A stretch of 64,000 nt of DNA from a bacterium 0.1xD8-71 (GTDB lineage Bacteria; Bacillota; Clostridia; Lachnospirales; Lachnospiraceae), in contig RAYR01000008.1 of assembly GCA_003612405.1 (NCBI GenBank), positions 186,001-250,000 on the forward strand, written 5' to 3'. The notes below the pieces were generated by a model. It was given only the letters and a program-made list of their open reading frames with translations. It did not search any database and was not told the DNA's origin. Below, in pieces: positions 17,065 to 25,320 of the stretch; positions within the stretch are counted from its first letter, which is position 1, and every line of letters begins with the position of its first letter. The position numbers were made by a program, and so were the translations under genes.

Positions 17065-18121
17065 CTCCACCCTCCAAAATAATTCTAAGGAGTTCCTCTC
17101 CCAAAGCCTGACCAAGCAACGGTGGTACAGCATTTCCCACTTGACGGCTCTGTTGAGTCTTAGTTCCAGTGAACACAAAATCATCCGGAAAAGATTGAAT
17201 CCTTGCGTCTTCCCGCACTGTCGGAATTCTATTAAGTTCATAATGAAAAATATTCCTATGTCCGGTATCAACTGTTCTCGATGGAGCATTCCCGTTAAGT
17301 CTGGTCCACGCCATATGGAATTTTCTGCTTTCCCCCCATCCCGGGGGGAGATCCTTATAATTTCCTCCCTCAGGAACAAGTGCTATCGTGTCTCTAACAA
17401 ACTTTTTATGATCTGTAGCAACATGATTATGCAGAACCATGTTATCTCCTCTCATAAATTTCTGATACTCCGTTTCTGGGGGCCCTGAATATTCATCTGT
17501 TTCCTCCCCCAGGCGATCCTCTCGATCGGGAAGATCACTGATTGCATCTCTACATGTACGATAAGTTTCCGGAGTAAATTTAGGATCAGGAAAATGAGGC
17601 ACTCCTATATCTTTTCTGATTCCCATGAATATCAGTCTTTTTCTCATTTGCGGAACACCATAATCAGCCGCAATAAGAATTTTACACTCAATGTTATATC
17701 CTATCTCTTTAAAGCGCCTAAGAATCTCATTCTTTATCTGCCCATGGTACAAAGTTGCCATACCAGGAACATTCTCAATAATAAATCCCTTTGGTTTATA
17801 CTCTTTTACCATTTCAATCACAGAAAGATACAGTTGATTCCTTTTATCATCGAAATTTCTTGGTCCCGTAAGAGAAAAACCCTGACATGGAGGACCTGCT
17901 ATAATCACATCTATCTCTCTATCCCCGGCAATTCTTTTAATCTCGTCAAAAGTCTCATGCTTGGAAAGATCGGTATTAAGCCCAACAGCCCCATCGTGAT
18001 TCAATTCAAATGTATTCAGAGCAGCCTGATCATTATCAACTCCAACAATGATATTAAATCCTGCATCCATAAATCCTTTTGATAATCCACCACAACCAGC
18101 AAACAAATCTATTACATTCAT
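17045..18121 (-). CDS. DNA (cytosine-5) methyltransferase 1 of the LlaJI-like system
   Basis: C5-cytosine methyltransferase of 358 residues. Motif I NVIDLFAGCGGLSKGFMDAG is at the very N-terminus, motif IV AGPPCQGFSLTGPRN carries the catalytic Cys, motif VI is FIIENVPG, motif VIII is QMRKRLIFMG and motif X is QVGNAVPP. The target recognition domain lies between ~190 and ~300. The ATG overlaps the controller stop (ATGA). Protects one strand of the site; specificity cannot be read from sequence. Confidence 0.95.
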   Translation of the reverse strand: MNVIDLFAGCGGLSKGFMDAGFNIIVGVDNDQAALNTFELNHDGAVGLNTDLSKHETFDEIKRIAGDREIDVIIAGPPCQGFSLTGPRNFDDKRNQLYLSVIEMVKEYKPKGFIIENVPGMATLYHGQIKNEILRRFKEIGYNIECKILIAADYGVPQMRKRLIFMGIRKDIGVPHFPDPKFTPETYRTCRDAISDLPDREDRLGEETDEYSGPPETEYQKFMRGDNMVLHNHVATDHKKFVRDTIALVPEGGNYKDLPPGWGESRKFHMAWTRLNGNAPSRTVDTGHRNIFHYELNRIPTVREDARIQSFPDDFVFTGTKTQQSRQVGNAVPPLLGQALGEELLRIILEGGDGQEKK

Positions 18122-18336
18122 AAAGTTTCTTCTCCAGTTTTAATAAACTCACAAATGTCCGAAATATCGCAGTCCAATTTTTCACACATCTTCAACAGTA
18201 CTTCCATACTTACTGACTGATTCTTACTTAATTTGGCCAACGTATTAGTACCTATACCTGTAAGTTTTCTCAAATCTCCCTTATTCATGTCTTTATCAAT
18301 CATCAACTTCCATAACTTATTATAGCTTACGTTCAT
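18118..18336 (-). CDS. XRE-family controller protein of the restriction operon
   Basis: 72-residue Cro/C1-type helix-turn-helix protein. DKDMNKGDLRKLTGIGTNTL and AKLSKNQSVSMEVLLKMCEK form the five-helix XRE fold. It is the first gene of the operon and overlaps methyltransferase 1 by 4 nt, as restriction C-proteins do. GAGGAG lies just before the ATG. It probably times expression so that methylation precedes cutting. Confidence 0.88.
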   Translation of the reverse strand: MNVSYNKLWKLMIDKDMNKGDLRKLTGIGTNTLAKLSKNQSVSMEVLLKMCEKLDCDISDICEFIKTGEETL

Positions 18337-18396
18337 ATCACTCCTCTTTACAATTTCAAACCATACGAAAAAACTGTAAATATTCCCATGAATAAT

Positions 18397-18425
18397 ATTA
18401 TACTTATCTGCATTAAAAATTGCAA
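18397..18425 (-). promoter_or_regulatory. Promoter of the LlaJI-like operon
   Basis: TTGCAA at 18425-18420 and TATAAT at 18402-18397 with a 17-bp spacer. A perfect 10-bp palindrome ATAATATTAT overlaps the -10 box and could bind the XRE controller. Confidence 0.72.
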
Positions 18426-18504
18426 TATCGAAACTTTTTTATCCCCCCATCCTACATTTTTTCAGTTTTGTACACACATAATAACATATACAGTAAACAA
18501 GAAA

Positions 18505-18532
18505 CTGTTGCGCCAATCACTTAGCGCAACAG
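18505..18532 (-). terminator. Terminator behind the microprotein pair
   Basis: CTGTTGCGC (18505-18513) pairs with GCGCAACAG (18524-18532). On the minus strand it is followed by TTTCTTGTTT, about 15 bases after the microprotein stop. Confidence 0.7.
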
Positions 18533-18548
18533 CTCCCAATACCTTTTC

Positions 18549-18725
18549 CTATTTCTCTTTTCTAACTCCTTTAAAAGGCGTTCCCTCAGACGTTTTTACA
18601 TCCATAAATTTTCCTGTTTGAGTATCTCGCTTTGTCCACAAGCCCGTAGTAGGGTTATAAACCTGTGATCTCCCTTTAACGGCACCCACACGGGCATTGT
18701 CCCCAATTGGTTTATTCGTTGCCAT
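18549..18725 (-). CDS. 58-residue conserved-looking basic microprotein
   Basis: ATG at 18725 follows a GGAGG eight bases upstream. The product starts MATNKPIGDNARVGAVKGRS, continues QVYNPTTGLWTKRDTQTGKF and ends TPFKGVRKEK. The core NPTTGLWTKRDTQTGKFMD looks like a repeated K/R-D-x-x-T-G-K/R-F/W pattern that I associate with small proteins found in accessory regions; no function is known to me. It is 13 nt downstream of a 41-residue ORF and ends at a terminator, so the two form a two-gene unit between the restriction operon and IetAS. Confidence 0.7.
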   Translation of the reverse strand: MATNKPIGDNARVGAVKGRSQVYNPTTGLWTKRDTQTGKFMDVKTSEGTPFKGVRKEK

Positions 18726-18737
18726 AGCATTAACCTC

Positions 18738-18863
18738 CTATTTCAGCCTAATTGTCTGTGTTTTTGTTCTAGTCGTTCCACCTGTACTTACAGAAGTTCT
18801 TACACTGACACTTCTGTTTGAAATTGGTCTTGTAGAAATTTTAACCTTTACTGTTTTTCCCAT
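18738..18863 (-). CDS. 41-residue Ser/Thr/Arg-rich microprotein
   Basis: ATG at 18863 is preceded by AAAGGAATGG. The product begins MGKTVKVKISTRPISNRSVS and ends TTRTKTQTIRLK. It is strongly basic, with alternating beta-like valine, serine and arginine residues and no cysteine or membrane segment. It is first in a two-gene unit with the 58-residue protein. I do not recognise it. Nucleic-acid binding would suit its charge but is only inference. Confidence 0.6.
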   Translation of the reverse strand: MGKTVKVKISTRPISNRSVSVRTSVSTGGTTRTKTQTIRLK

Positions 18864-18900
18864 ATTTCAAACCATTCCTTTCTCAGTTGGAAATATTATC

Positions 18901-18929
18901 TTGAAATAGAAGCGTGGTTTCGCTATAAT
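18901..18929 (+). promoter_or_regulatory. Strong plus-strand promoter inside the defence island
   Basis: TTGAAA at 18901-18906, a 17-bp spacer and perfect TATAAT at 18924-18929. No plus-strand ORF follows before the terminator at 18977-19010. Confidence 0.7.
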
Positions 18930-18935
18930 CTATTT

Positions 18936-19011
18936 GAATCATCAAGACTCGGAATACCAACTGTGTATCCGATGTGGCGGTATTGCTCTCCCAGGCAATA
19001 CCGCTTTTTAT
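18936..19011 (+). ncRNA. Candidate ~75-nt small RNA between the microproteins and IetAS
   Basis: The transcript would run from about 18936 to an intrinsic terminator with perfect 10-bp arms, GCGGTATTGC (18977-18986) and GCAATACCGC (18995-19004), followed by TTTTT. It contains no ORF with a ribosome site. It is opposite in strand to every gene around it and does not overlap them. Known defence-linked RNAs of this size include type III antitoxins and regulatory RNAs, but no repeats were seen and the function is unknown. Confidence 0.55.
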
Positions 19012-19055
19012 ATCACAATCCATGCCAATGGAATGTAGATATCCATTCCTCTAAA

Positions 19056-21314
19056 CTACTCAAATTCAATTTCTTCCTCTGCCTTGTTATAAACATCTTG
19101 TTGATTATGTATGTCAATTTTATTTACAATCCAACCTTTTACCAAACAAAGCTTAATAAAATCGTCAATTCGATTGATTCCATTCATTTCCTTCAATGTG
19201 ACGACAACGCCAAATTGCAATCCCCGTCCCGCTTTAGGTTGAAGTCTCTCTTTTGTTTTAATACTTAATCCCCACATACCAGATTCATAAGCCTTGCGCG
19301 GTTTGGCATTTTCTTTAATAGTCTCGCTAATATGTTTAATGTTATCCCATTTTCTATACATTCTACGTGCCTCTTGCTCATGAATAATAACTACTCCATC
19401 CTCTGCCTGCCTATTGCAGTTAATAGATTTAATACTTGTCTTTCCATCTTTTTCTATTATTCGCCCAAAATGAATATCCATCTCTGTGCTAGTATAATCA
19501 ACTCCCTGATTACGATCACTTTTCGGGAAATATGCCAATGTTGCCCTGGCAAAATATGGGTGTGCTTTCATAGCTTGTGGAACAGGGATACTATATGTAT
19601 ACGTCTCATATTCATCTATCGTCCCCGTCATTATAAATCGTATTTCATCATTTGGTGAATACAAAATATCTTCTATTCTTTTTGGCACAATTCCATACCC
19701 AATAGCGTGAGAGCCGTCATCTTTTCTTTTCCATCCGGCCGCCGAATCAATAATCAAAGCTTTTGCCACTTCACGACTAAACCCCATTATATGTATAAGA
19801 TATGCCATTTTCCTTGAAATCCAAGGTGCAGCAAATGATGTACCTGTAACTGCTTCTGCTCCTGCCGGTCCACACACAACAATTCTTTGTTTCCCATCTC
19901 CTCCATAATAACTTACATCCGGTTTATGAAAAAAAGATAAAACTGGCCCTATTCGCGTATATGATGCCGGTTTATCATCAAAATTAACGGAATTTACAAC
20001 TATAGAATTTAGGGAGTCTGCCGGCGCTCCTATTCTAATATTTTTCTTTTGAGACCTATTGTTAGTTCCGGCAATGACAAATATTACATCATACTCGCTT
20101 TGTATTCTATCAAGTTCTGCCGCTTCCGGCGATATAAAATTTAAATCAATTTCCATTGCAGAACCTAAAGACAAATTCCACACTTTTATATCCCTATTTT
20201 CAGCCACAATATCTCGAATCATTTTTAAAATAGAAAATGAACTAAAACCATGTGCCATTGAAATTCCAAAATGTCTTACTCTAAAACGTCCACATCCATC
20301 ATCTAAATCAGGATTGAAGCTTGGCCCATCAACTATAATCGAGGAAACTGCTGTCCCATGAAAGCGATCTTCAACGCCAATATCAAATGCCGTATCTAAT
20401 TTATTCACAGCTTTTACCCATTCATGAAAATATACTCTTTCATCAAATTGAGTATCCAGCACCCCAATTACCGGCTCATTCTGTGGTTTTGGTATTCTTA
20501 TGGTATCTGTATCTTTTACAGATTCATCTTCATCAAACTCTAAAATATCCTCTCTCGTAATCTCAGAAAAATCTTTTACACTCATTGCTATTAAATAAGG
20601 TGCTCTATCCATCAATAATTCAATCTCTCCAGGCGCCAATCTTAACGTAGTCTCATCAATCATCTTGGCATTTATCATATCAATCCCAAATTTGCTTAAT
20701 AACGTTACTGTGTCTACACCTGTTTTATAAATAGTAATAATAGATTCGTCTTTTACTTTCTTTTCTGAATAATCTATTTTAAAATATTCTACATAATGAG
20801 CATCGATTATTATCTTCAGAAAAACACCTCTATGTATTCTTTCATCTTTATAGGCTCCTTTATTAATCTCCTCTGTATCTTTACTGGTTATTATGCCATC
20901 ATACCTGTCTTGTAAAATTTCTGTAGCAACATTTAGTCGTTCTATAGAAGTCTGAATAGCTTCCAATGGTACATAATGAGTAAACACATGTTTTTGCACA
21001 ATCTTATTATCAATGCCATTTTCCCAAATGAACTTAGCTCCTCTAATAGATTCATTCGGTGATTTACACCTTATTGCCAATAAAATTTTAAGTCGATTAC
21101 TTTTTGCGACCACATGTCTATAATGTACACTTACTAATGCACCTCCTATCTCCCTATGTTCATTCCAATAAGTCAATATACTTTGAAGCTGCTTCATTAA
21201 TATATTTAAATGCTCCGCTGTAACTGTTGCACCTTTTGGCAAATTGATCGGACCAAATGTATTCTGATTTTGTCTTTGCTCAAATTTCCCCTTTAGTTGT
21301 AGTATGTTATTCAA
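19056..21314 (-). CDS. IetS-like subtilisin-family serine protease
   Basis: S8 family peptidase of 752 residues without signal peptide, so cytoplasmic. The catalytic triad is visible as VIGVLDTQFDE (Asp), DRFHGTAVSSII (His) and VTGTSFAAPWISRK (Ser), with FVIAGTNN as the oxyanion region. The first ~290 residues and the C-terminal ~200 are not recognised. The start is a TTG at 21314 with GGAGG nine bases upstream, inside the end of the ATPase gene (8-nt overlap). Pairing with a AAA+ ATPase matches IetAS, first described as a plasmid incompatibility toxin-antitoxin pair in Agrobacterium and later reported among anti-phage systems. Confidence 0.85.
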   Translation of the reverse strand: MNNILQLKGKFEQRQNQNTFGPINLPKGATVTAEHLNILMKQLQSILTYWNEHREIGGALVSVHYRHVVAKSNRLKILLAIRCKSPNESIRGAKFIWENGIDNKIVQKHVFTHYVPLEAIQTSIERLNVATEILQDRYDGIITSKDTEEINKGAYKDERIHRGVFLKIIIDAHYVEYFKIDYSEKKVKDESIITIYKTGVDTVTLLSKFGIDMINAKMIDETTLRLAPGEIELLMDRAPYLIAMSVKDFSEITREDILEFDEDESVKDTDTIRIPKPQNEPVIGVLDTQFDERVYFHEWVKAVNKLDTAFDIGVEDRFHGTAVSSIIVDGPSFNPDLDDGCGRFRVRHFGISMAHGFSSFSILKMIRDIVAENRDIKVWNLSLGSAMEIDLNFISPEAAELDRIQSEYDVIFVIAGTNNRSQKKNIRIGAPADSLNSIVVNSVNFDDKPASYTRIGPVLSFFHKPDVSYYGGDGKQRIVVCGPAGAEAVTGTSFAAPWISRKMAYLIHIMGFSREVAKALIIDSAAGWKRKDDGSHAIGYGIVPKRIEDILYSPNDEIRFIMTGTIDEYETYTYSIPVPQAMKAHPYFARATLAYFPKSDRNQGVDYTSTEMDIHFGRIIEKDGKTSIKSINCNRQAEDGVVIIHEQEARRMYRKWDNIKHISETIKENAKPRKAYESGMWGLSIKTKERLQPKAGRGLQFGVVVTLKEMNGINRIDDFIKLCLVKGWIVNKIDIHNQQDVYNKAEEEIEFE

Positions 21315-22356
21315 CTATATCTCCCTCCTTTAATTCACGGGCTACGCTACTCTTAGATTTCTTAGTTAAAATTTCTATTTCCCTAACTGTAAACTTTTGA
21401 GATTGTAATTCTTTTAAGTTTTCAGGTTTTTTATTATAAACAGCATAATATAGTCTTCTAAAATAATCCATCCCATCTTCAGGATCACTAAACGCTACTG
21501 CTGTTTTTATAATATTTTTCAAATCACCTGGATATGGTATCGGAGATAGTAAATTTAGAATTTTCCTAAATAATCTGGCATCTTTATTTGCCAGTTTAAA
21601 TCTAGTCAAGAATTTATTTAACATTTCCTCACCAATTTTCAATAAATCCGCTTGTGTATATCTGTTAAAATCTATTACAGAATCAAATCTCCGAATCAAT
21701 GCCTTATCAAAATGTTCATATAAATTTGTAGTTGCAATAAGAACAACTCTTTCATTTAAATAATCAATTCCCCTCAGCATAGCCGAAGTTGCTCTTCCCA
21801 TCTCCCTAAGGTCATTAGAATTAGTACGGTCTAACGCAACAGCATCTATTTCATCAAAAAGGACAATAACTTTTTCCGGATGAACAAAATTATTTATTTC
21901 TTTAAATAAAGCAGAAATATTTCTCTGTGTTTGGCCAAGTTTACTATCTACTATCGCTGTAAAATCTACCATATATATATCACGTTCTAAAATACGGGCA
22001 AGTTGCTTTACTGCCTCCGTTTTACCCGTCCCCGGCGCACCTTGTAATAGGAATTTATTTACACCTATATTATGTTCCACTGCATGAACTATCCCCAATA
22101 AATCCTGCATAATAGCCTCCGACAGTAAAAGCATTTCACTTTTCTTTTCCAACTTTTCAAAAAAAACCGAATCATTATCCTCCATCTGCGGAACAAAAGT
22201 GTTCGCATTTGATAATAATGCCATAATATATTCTGCTAATTGATTATCACCAGACTGGTCAAAACCTCTTGCTATTTCATATGCTTCACTTCTAAAGCCT
22301 GCATCATTTTCTTCCGTATAATATTTTATTAAATTAATGACATTTTTTTTCTTCAT
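21307..22356 (-). CDS. IetA-like AAA+ ATPase
   Basis: AAA+ ATPase of 349 residues from the ATG at 22356 (a TTG six codons upstream is less likely). Walker A is LLQGAPGTGKTEAVK, Walker B is VIVLFDEIDAVA, and sensor 1 and the arginine finger lie in VVLIATTNLYEHFDKALIRR. The layout is like classic FtsH/Cdc48-type single AAA modules. It is first in the operon with the subtilisin-like protease and probably restrains or feeds substrates to it. A strong promoter lies upstream. Confidence 0.87.
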   Translation of the reverse strand: MKKKNVINLIKYYTEENDAGFRSEAYEIARGFDQSGDNQLAEYIMALLSNANTFVPQMEDNDSVFFEKLEKKSEMLLLSEAIMQDLLGIVHAVEHNIGVNKFLLQGAPGTGKTEAVKQLARILERDIYMVDFTAIVDSKLGQTQRNISALFKEINNFVHPEKVIVLFDEIDAVALDRTNSNDLREMGRATSAMLRGIDYLNERVVLIATTNLYEHFDKALIRRFDSVIDFNRYTQADLLKIGEEMLNKFLTRFKLANKDARLFRKILNLLSPIPYPGDLKNIIKTAVAFSDPEDGMDYFRRLYYAVYNKKPENLKELQSQKFTVREIEILTKKSKSSVARELKEGDIVE

Positions 22357-22391
22357 CGTCACGCACACTCCCAATTATTCTTTACATATAT

Positions 22392-22420
22392 GTTATATCA
22401 TACAGGGACATTATTGTCAA
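22392..22420 (-). promoter_or_regulatory. Promoter of the IetAS-like operon
   Basis: TTGACA at 22420-22415 and TATAAC at 22397-22392 with a 17-bp spacer. Two TGTCCC direct repeats on the minus strand, about 19 bp apart, bracket the -35 box and could be an operator. Confidence 0.72.
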
Positions 22421-22463
22421 TATTGGGACAAAATTTATTTTTTATCTTTTCTTCAAATACCTC

Positions 22464-24338
22464 CTACCCCTCACCGAAATAAAACTTCTCCCGAATCCCT
22501 CCGGTATGCTCCAGAATACATCCAAGGAACCGCTCCCCATACTTCTCATACTTAAAGGCTCCCATCCCGTTTACCTCCATCATCTCTTCCCGGTTCATGG
22601 GCAGGCGCACGCACATATCCACCAGCGTTTTGTCGGAAAAGACCAGATAGGGCGGCAGACCCTCCTCCCGCGCGATACTCATACGCAGGCTCCGCAGAAT
22701 TTCAAAGAACTCAAGCCCTCTGGTATTGAGGATATCAGAACGCCTCTTGCCCGTCCCCTTAATCCTGTCGTCTTCCTCCATGGCCCGCCTGCTCTTAGGC
22801 TCCATTTTCACCGTAACAGTACAGATGCCATCTATAAGATCCTCTGCCCTGCCGGTAGTCTGCAAAAGGGCATACTTATCCCTTGTCTGCTTCAGATAGC
22901 CATCCTGAATCATCTGGCCGATCAGGTCTTTGATCTCCTGCTCCCGCATCTTATTTAAAGTGCCGTAAGAAGGGTAACGTTCCACCCTGTATTCTCGCAG
23001 CTTGGCGCTTTTTCCGCCAAGGAGTGTCCCCACGACCACATTAATACCGTATCTTTCCTCCAGCTCTTCCACACAGGCAATGACCTGCCGTGCTTCCCTG
23101 GTCATATCTTTCTCCACATAATGTTTCTGGCAGTTGCCGCATTTGCCACAGGCTCCCCTGCTCTCTTCCCCAAAGTAACGCAGGATATAGGACCGCAGGC
23201 ACTCTTTGGTATTACAGTAGAAATTCATGGTCTGCAATCGCTGTTCGTCCCGCTCCCTGATGGTCATCAGTTCATCTTCCGTGAAATTCGGGTTTTCCTC
23301 TTTATTCTCTAACAGGAACCGATTGATCATAATGTCCTGTGCCGAATACAGGAGGATACAGTCCGCGGGCTCCCCGTCTCTTCCGGCGCGTCCTGCCTCC
23401 TGATAGTAGTTCTCCATACATTGGGGCATGTTATAGTGCAGTACGTAACGCACGTTGGATTTGTCGATACCCATACCGAAAGCATTAGTGGCCACGATCA
23501 CAGGTTTTTGGTCATAGATAAAATCATCCTGGTTCTTCTGTCGTTCTTCACTGGTCAGGCCGGCATGATATCGGGTCACCGCCAGGCCTTCTCTTTGCAG
23601 CATTTCATAAACTTTCTCCACGTTTTTTCTGGTGGCACAGTAGATGATGCCGCTCTCTTTCTCATGATCGGCCACATAGTGCTGCAAATAACGGGTTCTG
23701 CTTTTGGGGTGTTCCACGGCAAAGAAAAGGTTCTGTCTGTCAAACCCCGTCACCAGGGTTTTGGGATCCTGCAATCCCAGCACGCAGATGATATCATCCT
23801 TCACTTCTCCGGTAGCCGTAGCCGTAAAGGCACTTAGCACAGGGCGTTTTGGAAGCTGTTTGACAAACTGCACGATATTTAAATAGCTGGGGCGGAAATC
23901 CTGTCCCCATTGGGAGATACAATGGGCCTCGTCCACCGCCACCATACTGATATCCACAGCCCTGGCAAACCGCAGAAAGCGCTCTGTCTCCAGTCTCTCA
24001 GGCGCCACATAGATAATCTTATATCTTCCCTGGCCTGCATAGGTAAGGGCTTTGGCAATCTGATTTTCCGTCAGGGAACTGTTGATATATGCGGCGTGAA
24101 CACCTGCCTGATTGAGGGCCTGCACCTGATCTTTCATAAGGGAGATAAGGGGCGAGATCACCAGGGTAATCCCCGGCAGAAGGAGTGCCGGCACCTGGTA
24201 ACAGATAGATTTTCCGGCCCCGGTGGGCATGATGCCGAGGACATCTTTTCCTTCCAGGATATGATCTATCAGCATTTCCTGTCCTTCCCGGAAAGAATTG
24301 TAGCCATAGTATTTTTGTAAAACATCATATTTTGTCAT
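22464..24338 (-). CDS. recQ: ATP-dependent DNA helicase RecQ
   Basis: 3'-5' DNA helicase, 624 residues, the normal bacterial RecQ length. Motif I MPTGAGKSICYQVPALLLPG, motif II VDEAHCISQWGQDFRPSYL (DEAH), motif VI QEAGRAGRDG, and the four-Cys zinc site CNTKECLRSYILRYF...CGKCGNC are present. A winged-helix RQC region follows, and the C-terminal ~80 residues are an HRDC domain. It borders the defence island and is a housekeeping gene, so it may mark the island edge. Confidence 0.97.
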   Translation of the reverse strand: MTKYDVLQKYYGYNSFREGQEMLIDHILEGKDVLGIMPTGAGKSICYQVPALLLPGITLVISPLISLMKDQVQALNQAGVHAAYINSSLTENQIAKALTYAGQGRYKIIYVAPERLETERFLRFARAVDISMVAVDEAHCISQWGQDFRPSYLNIVQFVKQLPKRPVLSAFTATATGEVKDDIICVLGLQDPKTLVTGFDRQNLFFAVEHPKSRTRYLQHYVADHEKESGIIYCATRKNVEKVYEMLQREGLAVTRYHAGLTSEERQKNQDDFIYDQKPVIVATNAFGMGIDKSNVRYVLHYNMPQCMENYYQEAGRAGRDGEPADCILLYSAQDIMINRFLLENKEENPNFTEDELMTIRERDEQRLQTMNFYCNTKECLRSYILRYFGEESRGACGKCGNCQKHYVEKDMTREARQVIACVEELEERYGINVVVGTLLGGKSAKLREYRVERYPSYGTLNKMREQEIKDLIGQMIQDGYLKQTRDKYALLQTTGRAEDLIDGICTVTVKMEPKSRRAMEEDDRIKGTGKRRSDILNTRGLEFFEILRSLRMSIAREEGLPPYLVFSDKTLVDMCVRLPMNREEMMEVNGMGAFKYEKYGERFLGCILEHTGGIREKFYFGEG

Positions 24339-24371
24339 AGATTTCTTTTCCTTATGATTTTAAATAATGAC

Positions 24372-24424
24372 AAAAAAACAGGCGTCCTCCCTGATGGCCG
24401 AGCATCAGGGAAAACTACCTGCCT
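24372..24424 (-). terminator. Terminator of the amino-acid ABC operon
   Basis: CCCTGATG/CATCAGGG inner stem extended by AGGCAGG/CGCCTGT-like pairing, followed on the minus strand by seven T. Confidence 0.75.
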
Positions 24425-24444
24425 TTTCAGAAATTTACCGGAAA

Positions 24445-25212
24445 TTATTCGGAAACCTCTTCCGTATACTTCACTGCCAGTTCATTGATGGTGCCGTCAG
24501 CCAGCATACCTTCGATAGACTTATTAATCTTCTCCAGCAGTTCGCTGTTACCCTTCTGGACCGCAATTGCATACTCTTCGGACTCAAATGCGCTTGCATC
24601 CTCCACGATCTTTAAACCTTCATTATCGCTCACGTACTTCTGTGCAGTCGCAGAGTCGATTACCACCACATCACACTTGCCGTTTACCAGCTCCATAACT
24701 GCCTCTGTGCCTTTCTTGAAAGCCTCATAAGGATAGCCCATGTCGTTGACGCAAACCTCACCGGTGTAACCTTGTACCACGCAGATTTTCTTATCCGCCA
24801 TGTCGGCTGCCGCTGCAATATCTGAATCCTCTTTCACGATCATAACCTGTGTCGCGGTGTAATAGGTAGTAGAGAAATCTACGGTCTCTCTTCTTTCATC
24901 TGTCGCTGTCATACCCGCAATAACCGCATCAATCTGCCCATTCTGAAGGGCTACCAGAAGGGAATCGAACTCCATATTCTCAATTGCCGCCGTCATCCCG
25001 TTCTGCTCTGCGATATTCTTGGCGATTGCCATGTCGATACCGTCATATTGATCGATCACACCCTCAGATGCCACAAACTCAAAAGGCGGGAATTCCGCAT
25101 TGGTACCGAAGGTAAGTTTTCCTCCCTTATCGGAACCGCCGCAGGCTGTCAGGGTACCTGCCAGCATAACCATGGCTGCTGCAAGTGCCATTACTTTTGT
25201 TGCTTTCTTCAT
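24445..25212 (-). CDS. Amino-acid ABC transporter substrate-binding lipoprotein
   Basis: Family 3 solute-binding protein, 255 residues. The N-terminus MKKATKVMALAAAMVMLAGT leads to the lipobox LTAC, so the mature protein is anchored outside the membrane. LTFGTNAEFPPFEF is the conserved first strand, and DAVIAGMTATDERRETVDFS the hinge motif. GGAGGATAAGATT precedes the ATG. It is third in the operon behind the permease and ATPase. Polar amino acids or cystine are the likely ligands. Confidence 0.92.
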   Translation of the reverse strand: MKKATKVMALAAAMVMLAGTLTACGGSDKGGKLTFGTNAEFPPFEFVASEGVIDQYDGIDMAIAKNIAEQNGMTAAIENMEFDSLLVALQNGQIDAVIAGMTATDERRETVDFSTTYYTATQVMIVKEDSDIAAAADMADKKICVVQGYTGEVCVNDMGYPYEAFKKGTEAVMELVNGKCDVVVIDSATAQKYVSDNEGLKIVEDASAFESEEYAIAVQKGNSELLEKINKSIEGMLADGTINELAVKYTEEVSE

Positions 25213-25320
25213 AATCTTATCCTCCTCTGAAATTCTGATATTATGTATTACCAACCGGCAGTATTTCTGGATACTCCCACCAGGAAACCGTCGATATAAT
25301 ACCAACTCTCTTCTGCCCGA

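Noticed and set aside
17065-17379. N-terminal extension of methyltransferase 2 by 105 codons
   Set aside because: It lies inside methyltransferase 1 in another frame and has no motif; the ATG at 17064 has GGAGG and is directly followed by motif I.
18977-19004. Hairpin taken as the terminator of the IetAS operon
   Set aside because: The T run is on the plus strand, while the operon is read on the minus strand; after the hairpin in that direction there is no T run.
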